This document shows, piece after piece, positions 26,686 to 34,382 of a DNA stretch of 64,000 nucleotides. Below the pieces are notes generated by a model that saw only the letters and a program-made list of their open reading frames with translations, made no database searches and was not told the DNA's origin. Within the stretch, counting starts at the first letter, position 1. Each line of letters starts with the position of its first letter. Origin of the DNA: Leptothoe sp034932105 (lineage in GTDB: Bacteria; Cyanobacteriota; Cyanobacteriia; Phormidesmidales; Phormidesmidaceae); assembly GCF_034932105.1 (NCBI RefSeq), contig NZ_JAYGIG010000003.1, positions 62,001 through 126,000 of the forward strand, read 5' to 3'. The translations under genes were made by a program, and so were the position numbers.

Positions 26686-27659
26686 TAGTTCTGGCCCTCC
26701 CCGTAGGTCGGTGTTACTGCAAAGTTCATACGAGCTAGACCGCCAGCTTCTAGGCGCACCAGCCTAGACTGGCTGTTGTTTTCTAGGCGGTAGAGGTTGG
26801 GGGCCAAGGTGTAACCTGGCAAACTGCTCAGGTCAAGGACGCCTACGCGGTTACCCGACACCACGTTAGCCATGGAGAACAAGCCGTCTGGGTCAGCAAT
26901 AATGCGGTTGCCGTCGTCCATGTAAACCACAGCATTGGGCACACCGGGCTCACCGGGCTGCTGTTCGCCATCAAAGTTTTTGTCCACAAAGACGCGACCG
27001 ATAATGGTGCCGCAGTCAGACAATATGCCGGAACGAATAGTTAAGCGAAACTCAGCTTGGGCAGTGGGGAATCCGGGGGCAGAGGCACTGGCCACGTTGA
27101 CTCCAGAACCTCGAATGGCATCCGGTGTCAGGGTGACAGCATAGAGAATCTGAACGCTGCTTTGAGCGGCCAACGAGTCAAACAGAAAATTGAGCTGTCG
27201 TCCAGAGACTGTAAAGGATGTGAGGTTTGGCGGCGTTGGAGCGGTATTGACCGAATTTTCGATGTATTCCAAGCCTCGCGGCAGGTTATCCACCACGGTT
27301 AGGGGAGTGGCCGGGGCTTCACTCAGGTTCTCCACCAACAGCCGATAGACCACCACATCACCGGGTTCAGCGGCGGACTTGTCGGCTGTTTTGGTCAGTC
27401 TCAGGAGCTGATTTCCGACCGGGGGCACCCCAATGGTGGTGGTGTTACCGGGGGCAATCACCCTGGGCCGACTGGGATTACTAGGATCATCAAAGGCTCC
27501 AGAGGCCGTATTAGTAACCTGAACCTGTGCACTCACAGGCATTACAGGGGTATGGGCATAAACCAGCAGCGTGCTCATCAGCACGCCCACCAAGAAAAAA
27601 CTTATTGTTTTAAGCAGGTGCCGAACGACACCTCTAGGACGGTTGTTCAAAACTCTCAT
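26685..27659 (-). CDS. Secreted DUF11 and SdrD-B-like domain protein
   Basis: A 324-residue protein, first gene of the operon. The N-terminus has a membrane or signal segment (ISFFLVGVLMSTLLVYAHTP, ~residues 20-40, cleavage after SAQ or similar). A DUF11 domain follows (LTKTADKSAAEPGDVVVYRL ... DNLPRGLEYI), then a SdrD-B/CarboxypepD-regulatory-like domain (GRVFVDKNFDGEQQPGEPG ... DGLFSMANVVSG), typical of surface proteins. The stop is TAATG-overlapped with the start of the large barrel gene. It may be a subunit or cap of the surface structure. The promoter must lie upstream of 27659, but I see no clear consensus. Confidence 0.83.
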   Translation of the reverse strand: MRVLNNRPRGVVRHLLKTISFFLVGVLMSTLLVYAHTPVMPVSAQVQVTNTASGAFDDPSNPSRPRVIAPGNTTTIGVPPVGNQLLRLTKTADKSAAEPGDVVVYRLLVENLSEAPATPLTVVDNLPRGLEYIENSVNTAPTPPNLTSFTVSGRQLNFLFDSLAAQSSVQILYAVTLTPDAIRGSGVNVASASAPGFPTAQAEFRLTIRSGILSDCGTIIGRVFVDKNFDGEQQPGEPGVPNAVVYMDDGNRIIADPDGLFSMANVVSGNRVGVLDLSSLPGYTLAPNLYRLENNSQSRLVRLEAGGLARMNFAVTPTYGEGQN

Positions 27660-28690
27660 GACCCCTCAAAGGCACCAACAACAAGGCGAATAGCCATAAC
27701 CATCAACCTTTTCCACAAGCGACTGGACTCAATATTCCATGGGTGTTTACAGCTACTTCAGTAGTGGTTACAAACATGACGTGACCACCATTCAAGAAAA
27801 CCAGTAAATACCCATAGGACCCTAACCGGAGGCCCAGGAAAAAATACTGACTACAGCTGCCAAACAACCAATAAATCAAAGAAGTTTGCCGTATTTGTAC
27901 GGTTATTTCTATCTCTGGACAAGGATTATTACACTCTGGTTTGGAGAGTGCAACACCTTACATCACAAGCCAAAGTCTAAGAGCTTATACTGAGGCTTTC
28001 AGCATCAGGAAGATTTGATGAAAAACAGAAAAATTTTTCTAGATTTTGCTGATTTTGCTGAATAAATCCATAGGGATCGCCAGTGTCACGTCCTGACTTA
28101 AGGGAATTTTGTCCTTCATTGAAGTTCCGATGGGATAACGTGAAGTTTTATTGAAATACATGTTTCGCAATGTTTGTCGGTATTCTGTAACAACAAAATG
28201 GAATTGTCCTAGTTCTAAATGCAGGTATAAAAAATCAACCGTATTTGTTGGCTTAGTCAACAAATACGGTTGAGGGTGCAGGGCAAACGCATACAAAAGT
28301 ACATATCTCAACAAGCCTCTATTTTGGCCATTTTATTGAGAATAGTGTCATTAAGAAGAGTCTTATTGAGAAAAAGCTGATGAACATTAGTGTCGTGAGC
28401 GCCTGCTTACGCTACATATAGCGTGTTAAGAAACGTATGCGTTTGCCCTGGTTGAGGGTGCTATTAAGTTGAGGGTGCTATTAGTAACTGGCCCTGGAAT
28501 TGCCGACCATTACATGGCTGATGGTTGTTAAGTAGGGTATCCCAGTTATGCCTCAGGTATCGAGGCCCAATTCCGTTCCCCAATTCTGGGGGAGATTGGA
28601 CTCAAAGCCCCCAGAATTGGGGGTTTGGGGTTGGGGTGAGGAATCCAAACACCTGGCCTTCTGTCTTACTAAATGATTAGGCTAACCCAC
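27660..28690. other. 1-kb non-coding region rich in inverted repeats
   Basis: It presumably contains the promoter of the surface operon and the end of the trpA transcript. A 91-codon minus-strand frame at 28039-28314 is cut through by a 16-bp perfect hairpin and is not believed. Elements seen: the hairpin at 28235-28273, an inverted pair GGGCAAACGCATAC/complement at 28281-28294 and 28435-28448, a 16-bp direct repeat GTTGAGGGTGCTATTA at 28451 and 28468, and an inverted repeat with 15-base arms at 28578-28592 and 28608-28622 (CCCCCAGAATTGGGG, a common cyanobacterial intergenic motif). Confidence 0.7.
28229..28273 (-). terminator. Strong terminator-like hairpin
   Basis: A perfect 16-bp stem (28235-28250 with 28258-28273, arms ending in TTTGTTG/CAACAAA), loop of seven. 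In the minus direction it is followed by six T. It is 418 bases past the trpA stop, so it may end read-through from trpA or an unannotated short RNA. Confidence 0.75.
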
Positions 28691-29488
28691 TTAATTCAGG
28701 GCTGCTTTAAGCTGTTGGCAAAAGCTTTCTACCTCTGCAACGCCACTGGTGCCATCGGTGGTCGCTAGTCGTTGAACAAAGGCGCTGCCAACAATCACGC
28801 CATCGGCACCCCATGTTTTAAGCTGGGCAGCCTGCTCCGGAGAGGATACGCCAAACCCTACGCCAATGGGTTTATCGGTTACGGTCCGTAGCTCCTGCAG
28901 CAGGTCCTGTACTCGACTTTCGATCTGGACACGCATGCCCGTAACGCCCGTAACGCTGACTAGGTAGATAAATCCTTGGCACTGATGTGCGATCGCAACA
29001 ATTCGCTCCTTGGGGGTGGTCGGTGCCACCAGCAGCGTCACCTCAATCCCAATTTCCTGAGCTGGCTTCAGGAGAACCTCCATTTCCTCCAGGGGTAAAT
29101 CAGGCACCACCAGCCCCCGGGCCCCCGCCTGGTAAATATCCCGTAAAAAAGTCTCAATCCCCCGATTGAGAATGGGGTTGTAATAGGTAAACAGCACAAT
29201 TGGGGCTGATAGTTCTGGGGATACCTCAGCCACCAGGGCTAAAACAGCGTCCAGGGTGACCCCCCGGGCCAAGGCTCGGGTAGCCGCCGCCTGGATCACA
29301 GGACCATCGGCCAAAGGATCAGAGTAGGGCACCCCCAGTTCAATTAAATTAGCCCCGGCTCGATCTAAGGCCCTAAGGGCTGCTGCCGTGGTGGCTAAAT
29401 CAGGATCGCCCGCCGTAATAAATGGAATGAGCGCACAGCCATTATGGTCACGCAGAGTCTGAAATTGAGCTGAAACCGATTTACCCAT
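28691..29488 (-). CDS. trpA: TrpA, tryptophan synthase alpha chain
   Basis: A 265-residue TIM-barrel enzyme that releases indole from indole-3-glycerol phosphate and channels it to TrpB. Catalytic Glu50 and Asp61 sit in ELGVPYSDPLADGPVIQ (equivalent to E49/D60 of Salmonella). The phosphate site GVGFGVSSPEQA and the C-terminal DGVIVGSAFVQ are clear. Cyanobacteria scatter their trp genes, and the order ndhL - DUF3007 - trpA seen here recurs in that phylum. Gap of 75 bases to the DUF3007 gene, holding imperfect TCTATATGTGATCTA repeats. Confidence 0.97.
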   Translation of the reverse strand: MGKSVSAQFQTLRDHNGCALIPFITAGDPDLATTAAALRALDRAGANLIELGVPYSDPLADGPVIQAAATRALARGVTLDAVLALVAEVSPELSAPIVLFTYYNPILNRGIETFLRDIYQAGARGLVVPDLPLEEMEVLLKPAQEIGIEVTLLVAPTTPKERIVAIAHQCQGFIYLVSVTGVTGMRVQIESRVQDLLQELRTVTDKPIGVGFGVSSPEQAAQLKTWGADGVIVGSAFVQRLATTDGTSGVAEVESFCQQLKAALN

Positions 29489-29563
29489 AATCTATGTGCA
29501 ATCTCTATATGTGATCTATCTAGATCTATCTATATGTGATCTATCTGTGTTGAGACGCCTGTA

Positions 29564-29881
29564 CTAAGACGCTGATTGGGATTTTTTCTCCGCCTCCAGC
29601 TCCACCTGGAGTTGGGCAATTTCTTCATTGGTCATCTCATCTAGACGTTTTTGCAGGACCGCATCCTCGTAATCCTTAAGCTGCTGGTTGTAGGTCATTT
29701 TTTGGGAAAACACCCGAGTGATATAGGTCAGCACCCAGCCCACCAGTCCGCCCGTAAAAATAACCTGACTCCAGATGCCCGCCGAAATTCCGTCTAGACC
29801 GGCCAACGTCAGGGCTAAATAGACAGCCCCTCCCGCCACAAAGACACCCAATCCGATGCCAATCACATCAATTCGACGCAT
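29564..29881 (-). CDS. DUF3007 membrane protein
   Basis: A 105-residue protein starting MRRIDVIGIGLGVFVAGG, with two membrane helices (about residues 5-25 and 37-55) and a charged coiled-coil C-terminus (KDYEDAVLQKRLDEMTNEEI). This is the pattern of DUF3007, conserved in cyanobacteria and plastid-containing organisms. It lies two bases from ndhL. A thylakoid role linked to the NDH complex is inferred from gene order only. Confidence 0.85.
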   Translation of the reverse strand: MRRIDVIGIGLGVFVAGGAVYLALTLAGLDGISAGIWSQVIFTGGLVGWVLTYITRVFSQKMTYNQQLKDYEDAVLQKRLDEMTNEEIAQLQVELEAEKKSQSAS

Positions 29882-29883
29882 GG

Positions 29884-30114
29884 CTAAATCTCACGCCGCT
29901 GGGGTCTAAAGTTAAGAAAAGGTGATAGCAGCAGCATCCCTGGAAAAAATATAAACACCAAAGAGTAAATCCACAGACGCTCTATGGATGATGCCACGTT
30001 CCAACGTTGCTTTAGATAAAACAGCAGTATTCCGGGTATCACGGCTAAATAGAGCCCGGCCAAACCGGCATAGACCGCCAGTGTCATCAAAAGTGAGATA
30101 TCGAGGTTATCCAT
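29884..30114 (-). CDS. ndhL: NdhL, NAD(P)H-quinone oxidoreductase subunit L
   Basis: From the Met at 30114 the product has 76 residues (MDNLDISLLM...). Two membrane helices are followed by the family block IERLWIYSLVFIFFPGMLLLSPFLNFRP, here read in parts as ERLWIYSLVF and PGMLLLSPFLNFRP. NdhL belongs to the cyanobacterial NDH-1 complex, used in cyclic electron flow, respiration and CO2 uptake in the thylakoid membrane. An upstream start at 30141 would add nine residues not typical of the family. Leads the ndhL-DUF3007-trpA gene set. Confidence 0.93.
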   Translation of the reverse strand: MDNLDISLLMTLAVYAGLAGLYLAVIPGILLFYLKQRWNVASSIERLWIYSLVFIFFPGMLLLSPFLNFRPQRREI

Positions 30115-30268
30115 AGCCCCTAGGCACACATTACTTCGCACAAGCCATCATAGCGTTCAGGGGGTTGCACAGAATACCAGTTGGTGTTGGAATTAAACAG
30201 GTGTTATCGGAAAAGTGATTTGGGCAGGGTTCTAAACCTATGGCCATTCAAGATAATCACCCAACTAA

Positions 30269-30667
30269 GGGGGCGTGGCGGAATGGTAGACGCTGCGGAC
30301 TTAGAAAACTGAGCCTTAGTAGAGAAATCTGCTAAGTGGAAGCTCTCAAACTCAGGGAAACCTAAGTCTCCATTGACCCATTCTTTGGGTAGGGGATACG
30401 GCAATCCTGAGCCAAGCCCTTTGAAAGGCGGAAGGCAAAAGGCAAAAGGCGGAAATAAATTCGTCCTTTATCCTGATAACTTCATCCTTTTACAGGGAAG
30501 GTGCAGAGGCCCGACGGGAGCTACCCTAACGTTTAGTCGAGGGTAAAGGGAGGGTCCAATCCTCAAAACCGTGTTAGCTGTGGCTAAACGGCAACAGCGA
30601 AAGCTGTGGGAGGATGAAAATCCGTTGACCTTAAACGGTCGTGAGGGTTCAAGTCCCTCCGCCCCCA
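30269..30667 (+). tRNA. trnL-UAA: tRNA-Leu(UAA), interrupted by a group I intron
   Basis: The acceptor stem GGGGGCG at 30269 pairs with CGCCCCC ending 30666; the discriminator is A at 30667 and CCA is not encoded. Exon 1 is 30269-30302 and exon 2 is 30617-30667. The spliced anticodon loop reads CUUAAAA (UAA anticodon) on the stem GCGGA/UCCGU. A long variable arm (GACC TTAAAC GGTC) and T-loop GGTTCAAGTCC are present. This split gene is ancient in cyanobacteria and plastids. Confidence 0.97.
30303..30616 (+). ncRNA. Group I intron in tRNA-Leu(UAA)
   Basis: A 314-base intron inserted after U34 of the anticodon and ending in the conserved G (30616). The core is recognisable: AATCCTGAGCC (P element) and CAGAGGCCCGACGGGAGCTACCC with P7/P3-like segments (shown in parts: ACGGGAGCTACCC). 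A purine-rich run of GGCAAAA/GGCGGAA repeats at about 30427-30454 fits the expandable P6b stem, which varies between strains. No homing endonuclease is encoded. Confidence 0.92.
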
Positions 30668-31036
30668 TTCTTAACTGTTTCTTTAGCTACATTACGAAGC
30701 TAGCGCTGTAAAATGTGTCTTTAACTTTGTACACAAAATTAATCCATGATCTAAAGCCTATGGCGGCCTTAGTGGGCACGATAATTTTAATTGCCGAAAG
30801 GTAAGCAGCGTCTAGGATACAAGCCTCTAAGGGGCCATTGATGATGGGCGGTCAGTGGCGCTACGGAGTGGGCTCTAAGAAAAATATACTTCCCAAGGTG
30901 GGTGGTATATTGTTACAAAGTGAATATCCGGACACATATTTTACTTCGTACCAATACTTAATCTATTTTGCCGTAAAGGCTGATAGCCATCTAATAGTAG
31001 TAGTAGTGAGCTCGGCCTTATACACCATTAATCTGC

Positions 31037-32404
31037 ATGGTTGCTGATAGAGTTTCTAATTCATTTCATCCTAGACGTCGTCACCAAGACGTTCACCAGG
31101 CCCAGCAAACAATCTATGATTTTCTCCTAGACATCGTTAAGGATTGGTCTACAGAAGATGTGCTTGATGAATTCAAAGGACTCTTTTTGCAGCACCACGA
31201 AACCGTCAGTGCAAGTACGGTTCCAGCGCTCTATGCCATTCTATTTGCCAATAATGAACAGGAGTTTCACAATACCCTGAAGCGCTCCTGCTACATTTTG
31301 ATCAATAACTGGGAGGTGGCCCGGGAGCATAGTGCCATCCGAGGGTTAATCCAGCTGTTTGCAGATCCAAGTATCCGTAAGGCGTCCGTATCACCTACTA
31401 TCAAGCGGCTGCGTCAATGGATTCAGAGCTTTGTAGATAGCGATGACTTTCAGGGCCTAAAACTCTTTGTCGCCAATCGCTTTAGCAATGAAGTCCCCCA
31501 CTGGTCCAATCGGTATACGGCCTATTTGTTAGCGCCTCAATATATAAACACGAGCAATCCCCTAGAACAAAGGGAAGCAGCTAGGGCCCTATCACAGCGA
31601 CTTAGGGACAAATTCAAGTTCGATTTGGCCATGTATACGGCCCATTTTCAAAAGGTGCCTACTCAGCAACGTCGGGATAATCCGACCATGTTGGGAGATA
31701 GTGCGTTAAGGGTGATCAAGGCGTTGGTCGCTAAGCGGGGGATGTTTAGTCACCATAATTTGGCCCGAATTTTCCATGATCAAACTCGAGACCTGAGCTA
31801 TGGCAGCTATAAAAATAGCCTGATTGAATATTTGCTTTTCTCCGCCATAAAAACTGATTTTGTGGTGACCCTCGAAAATAAATTGAAAGAAAAGCTAGAT
31901 AAACTGTATGTCAAATTTAATCAGCAACCCCTTGATCCGTCCCTGGTATTGCTGACGAGTAATCGTGTGATCGACTATCTGATGACGGAGGATACCGAAA
32001 CGCCGTCGACGTTATTTAGCCTGCTATTGACCAATGGCCGACCCCTAACCCTGGCCATTGTTCTGCTCAAGTTAATTTTGGTTTCCCCCAACTCCCATCC
32101 CTATTTAGATGCTCGGATTGCTGACTTAATCCGTTACTATGAGCAATTTCCTCGGGAAGAGTGTCAGTGGATTATCAACTTCTTAGAGATATATGGGGTC
32201 ACCCTGGCCATCTGCGGCAGCAATGTGCAATACAACCTGGTGCATGTTCAGCAGGATGCCAATGCCAGTAATGCTGAGACCGCGTCCTTTGATGAATATC
32301 GTATTTTTTCCCAAATGATGAAGGAGCTCCACTGGGCTCCCTTGCGCCATTCATCATTAGAAGATCTGAAGACATTGGAAGATATGAAGGATACTGGGGC
32401 CTAA
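31037..32404 (+). CDS. Uncharacterised alpha-helical protein
   Basis: A 455-residue soluble protein with no signal peptide. It is helix-rich throughout (AQQTIYDFLLDIVKDWS, LKRSCYILINNWEVAREHSA, FDLAMYTAHFQKVP, RLRDKFKF) and resembles an alpha-solenoid or HEAT-like scaffold; no catalytic motif was found. Codon use looks like the neighbours'. The style of sequence fits a conserved cyanobacterial hypothetical. The 370 bases upstream (30668-31036) hold no gene. Convergent with larC. Function unknown. Confidence 0.7.
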   Translation: MVADRVSNSFHPRRRHQDVHQAQQTIYDFLLDIVKDWSTEDVLDEFKGLFLQHHETVSASTVPALYAILFANNEQEFHNTLKRSCYILINNWEVAREHSAIRGLIQLFADPSIRKASVSPTIKRLRQWIQSFVDSDDFQGLKLFVANRFSNEVPHWSNRYTAYLLAPQYINTSNPLEQREAARALSQRLRDKFKFDLAMYTAHFQKVPTQQRRDNPTMLGDSALRVIKALVAKRGMFSHHNLARIFHDQTRDLSYGSYKNSLIEYLLFSAIKTDFVVTLENKLKEKLDKLYVKFNQQPLDPSLVLLTSNRVIDYLMTEDTETPSTLFSLLLTNGRPLTLAIVLLKLILVSPNSHPYLDARIADLIRYYEQFPREECQWIINFLEIYGVTLAICGSNVQYNLVHVQQDANASNAETASFDEYRIFSQMMKELHWAPLRHSSLEDLKTLEDMKDTGA

Positions 32405-32452
32405 GAGCTGAACCTATCGGTCGGCCTCAAGACCTACTCAATATTATGTTTT

Positions 32453-33856
32453 TTATGCTCTCCAATTTTTGGGGGCATAGGGTTCTGTATATAGGGCCTG
32501 GGCGGCGGCTATGGCTGCCCATTGCACCCGTTTCCAACCAATGCCGTGGTGCCGAGCTAGTTGGGCACAGGTTTCATATTCGGGTTGAAGATTGACGATG
32601 GGGCCATGGGGGGTGGCAAGACCGGCTTTTACCTGGACGGGACCATAGGCGGTGATTACGGACTGCCAGGTACGGTAGAGGGTTTGTCGCTGTTGGGGGG
32701 TGATGCGAATGCCCAAGGTGGTGGTTTCTGCAAAGAGCAGCGCTTGGCAGGCGTTGACATGGGATGGATGACAAATGACAGTCAGTAAAATGCCCGGCCG
32801 ATTTTTTTTCATGCCAATGGCCTGGGTAAAGACATCTAGGGCACCGGCTTGAAATAGACCGTCATAGAGATAGCCGATGGCCTGGGGAGATAGATCGTCC
32901 AGCTGAGTCTGGAGTTCCACAGCGGATTCGCTATGGCCTGGGGGCATTTGGGGAGACTGCGGTGAATCTGGTTGGGGATACAGGTGTTCTAAGTGTGGAT
33001 GCTCTGAGTGTTGATGTTCTGAGTGTTGATGCTCTGAGTGTTGATGTTCTGAATGTGAGTGTCCATGGCGATGGTTTGTCTGCCCCTTTTCCTGGTGGTG
33101 GCCATGGGCCATGGGGCTTGGCTGCGTGGCTGTGCCGATCCACAGCCTTAGAATATTGGGGATGGGTAAGTCGTGACTGCCTGCCCCTAGGCCCACTTGC
33201 TCTAAAGTCATGGCGGGGGGTGAGCCAAAGTGTTGACTCAGGGTGGTTGCGATCGCAGCCCCCGTCGGTGTCACCAGCTCTTTGTCAATGCCATTGCTAT
33301 AGATGGGCACCCTGGCCCGTCGGAGCAGCTCTAACACCGCCGGAGCTGGCACCGGCAATCGGCCATGGGCAGCTTTTACAGTGCCCCCCCCCACAGGGAG
33401 AGGGGAACACACCACCCGATCTACCCCCAGCCAGTCCAACCCCAAACAAGTACCCACCACATCTATTAGGGCATCGGTGGCCCCCACCTCATGGAAATGC
33501 ACCTGATCGGTCGGAATGCCATGAACTGCCGCCTCCGCCGCTGCCAATTCTCGAAAAATAGCCAAGCTCCAATCCGTCACCCGAGGGGGAAAATTAGCCT
33601 GCTGAATCAACGCCTCGATCCCGGACAAGTGACGATGTCCCTGGATGGCATCCCTGACTAACTTGATCGTAACTGCGGTCGCCGCTTGTTCCTGAAGCCT
33701 AACTTGAGCCACTGTAAACTCATACTCATCCCCTAGTCCTAGCCTCTCCAACTGAGCTAATAAATCCCCTAGTGGCATTCCTGCTGCCAAGATTGCACCG
33801 AGACACATATTGCCAGCAATGCCCGTTGGACAATCGAAATAAGCGATCTTTTCCAT
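32453..33856 (-). CDS. larC: LarC-type nickel-insertion protein (DUF111)
   Basis: From the Met at 33856 (MEKIAYFDCPTGIAGNM, about 467 residues; the 33901 start adds 15 poorly conserved residues). Family marks are FDCPTGIAGNMCLGAIL, FHEVGATDALIDVVG, and the C-terminal KKNRPGILLTVICHP. LarC is a CTP-dependent nickel insertase that finishes the nickel-pincer cofactor of lactate racemase-type enzymes, though many cyanobacteria keep larC without larA. Between the two halves lies a striking His-rich linker (HGHHQEKG..., then HSEHQHSEHQHSEH) that probably binds nickel or other divalent metal. No larB or larE is visible in this window. Confidence 0.9.
   Translation of the reverse strand: MEKIAYFDCPTGIAGNMCLGAILAAGMPLGDLLAQLERLGLGDEYEFTVAQVRLQEQAATAVTIKLVRDAIQGHRHLSGIEALIQQANFPPRVTDWSLAIFRELAAAEAAVHGIPTDQVHFHEVGATDALIDVVGTCLGLDWLGVDRVVCSPLPVGGGTVKAAHGRLPVPAPAVLELLRRARVPIYSNGIDKELVTPTGAAIATTLSQHFGSPPAMTLEQVGLGAGSHDLPIPNILRLWIGTATQPSPMAHGHHQEKGQTNHRHGHSHSEHQHSEHQHSEHQHSEHPHLEHLYPQPDSPQSPQMPPGHSESAVELQTQLDDLSPQAIGYLYDGLFQAGALDVFTQAIGMKKNRPGILLTVICHPSHVNACQALLFAETTTLGIRITPQQRQTLYRTWQSVITAYGPVQVKAGLATPHGPIVNLQPEYETCAQLARHHGIGWKRVQWAAIAAAQALYTEPYAPKNWRA
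32986..33060. repeat. Five 15-bp repeats coding HSEHQ
   Basis: The unit G(C/T)TCTGAGTGTTGAT repeats at 32986, 33001, 33016, 33031 and 33046 inside larC. It codes for the His/Ser/Glu/Gln linker. A multiple of three, so copy changes keep the frame. Confidence 0.93.
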
Positions 33857-34382
33857 AGCTTTATAAAATCTCCCCTGAGTACGGATTTTCTCTACATACA
33901 CTTCATGCAGGCCTCCCGTAAAACCGCCGGATAGGCCCAGCCATTTACGTAGCTATTAAATAGTGAAATACGTCAGGGAACTATTAGATTTATTGGCAGT
34001 TTATCAACCAATGTTGATTTGTCGAGAATCATCGATTCTCCCACAACTGTCACAGGATAAAAAATAGACTTACAGGATAGACTATCTACTCAACTGTCAC
34101 AGTCAAGGACGTTGCCTTTTATTGGCAGTCATCCTGTTCGAGAAATCTACCAAACTATTGTCCAGAAAGTATTTTAGAGTTATTTATGTCCTATTTATTC
34201 GAGTGGCACCCGGTCTAAAAATAGACTTAAGGCCCATTTGCTTTGGATACTGACACATTTCTATTTAGATTCGGAATTGGGTCCTTATACAGTGAAACTG
34301 TCCACTAGGGGACAAGATCATACGTCCAACGGCCAAATGAACAGCTCCTCGAATAGAAGGGGCGTGCATCACTAAGGGAATT
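33857..34382. other. Divergent intergenic region
   Basis: About 500 bases between larC and the HetZ-related gene, carrying promoters for both strands in principle. No gene is seen. AACTGTCACAG occurs twice (near 34044 and 34092) and ATTGGCAGT twice (near 33991 and 34119), which might be protein-binding sites; no consensus promoter stands out. Confidence 0.5.

Noticed and set aside
28039..28314. 91-codon minus-strand frame
   Set aside because: It contains a perfect 16-bp hairpin with loop and a T-run, has no ribosome-binding site, and its composition is not protein-like in its first half.
30468..30668. 66-codon minus-strand frame over the intron
   Set aside because: It is antisense to tRNA-Leu exon 2 and intron and lies on an established RNA gene.
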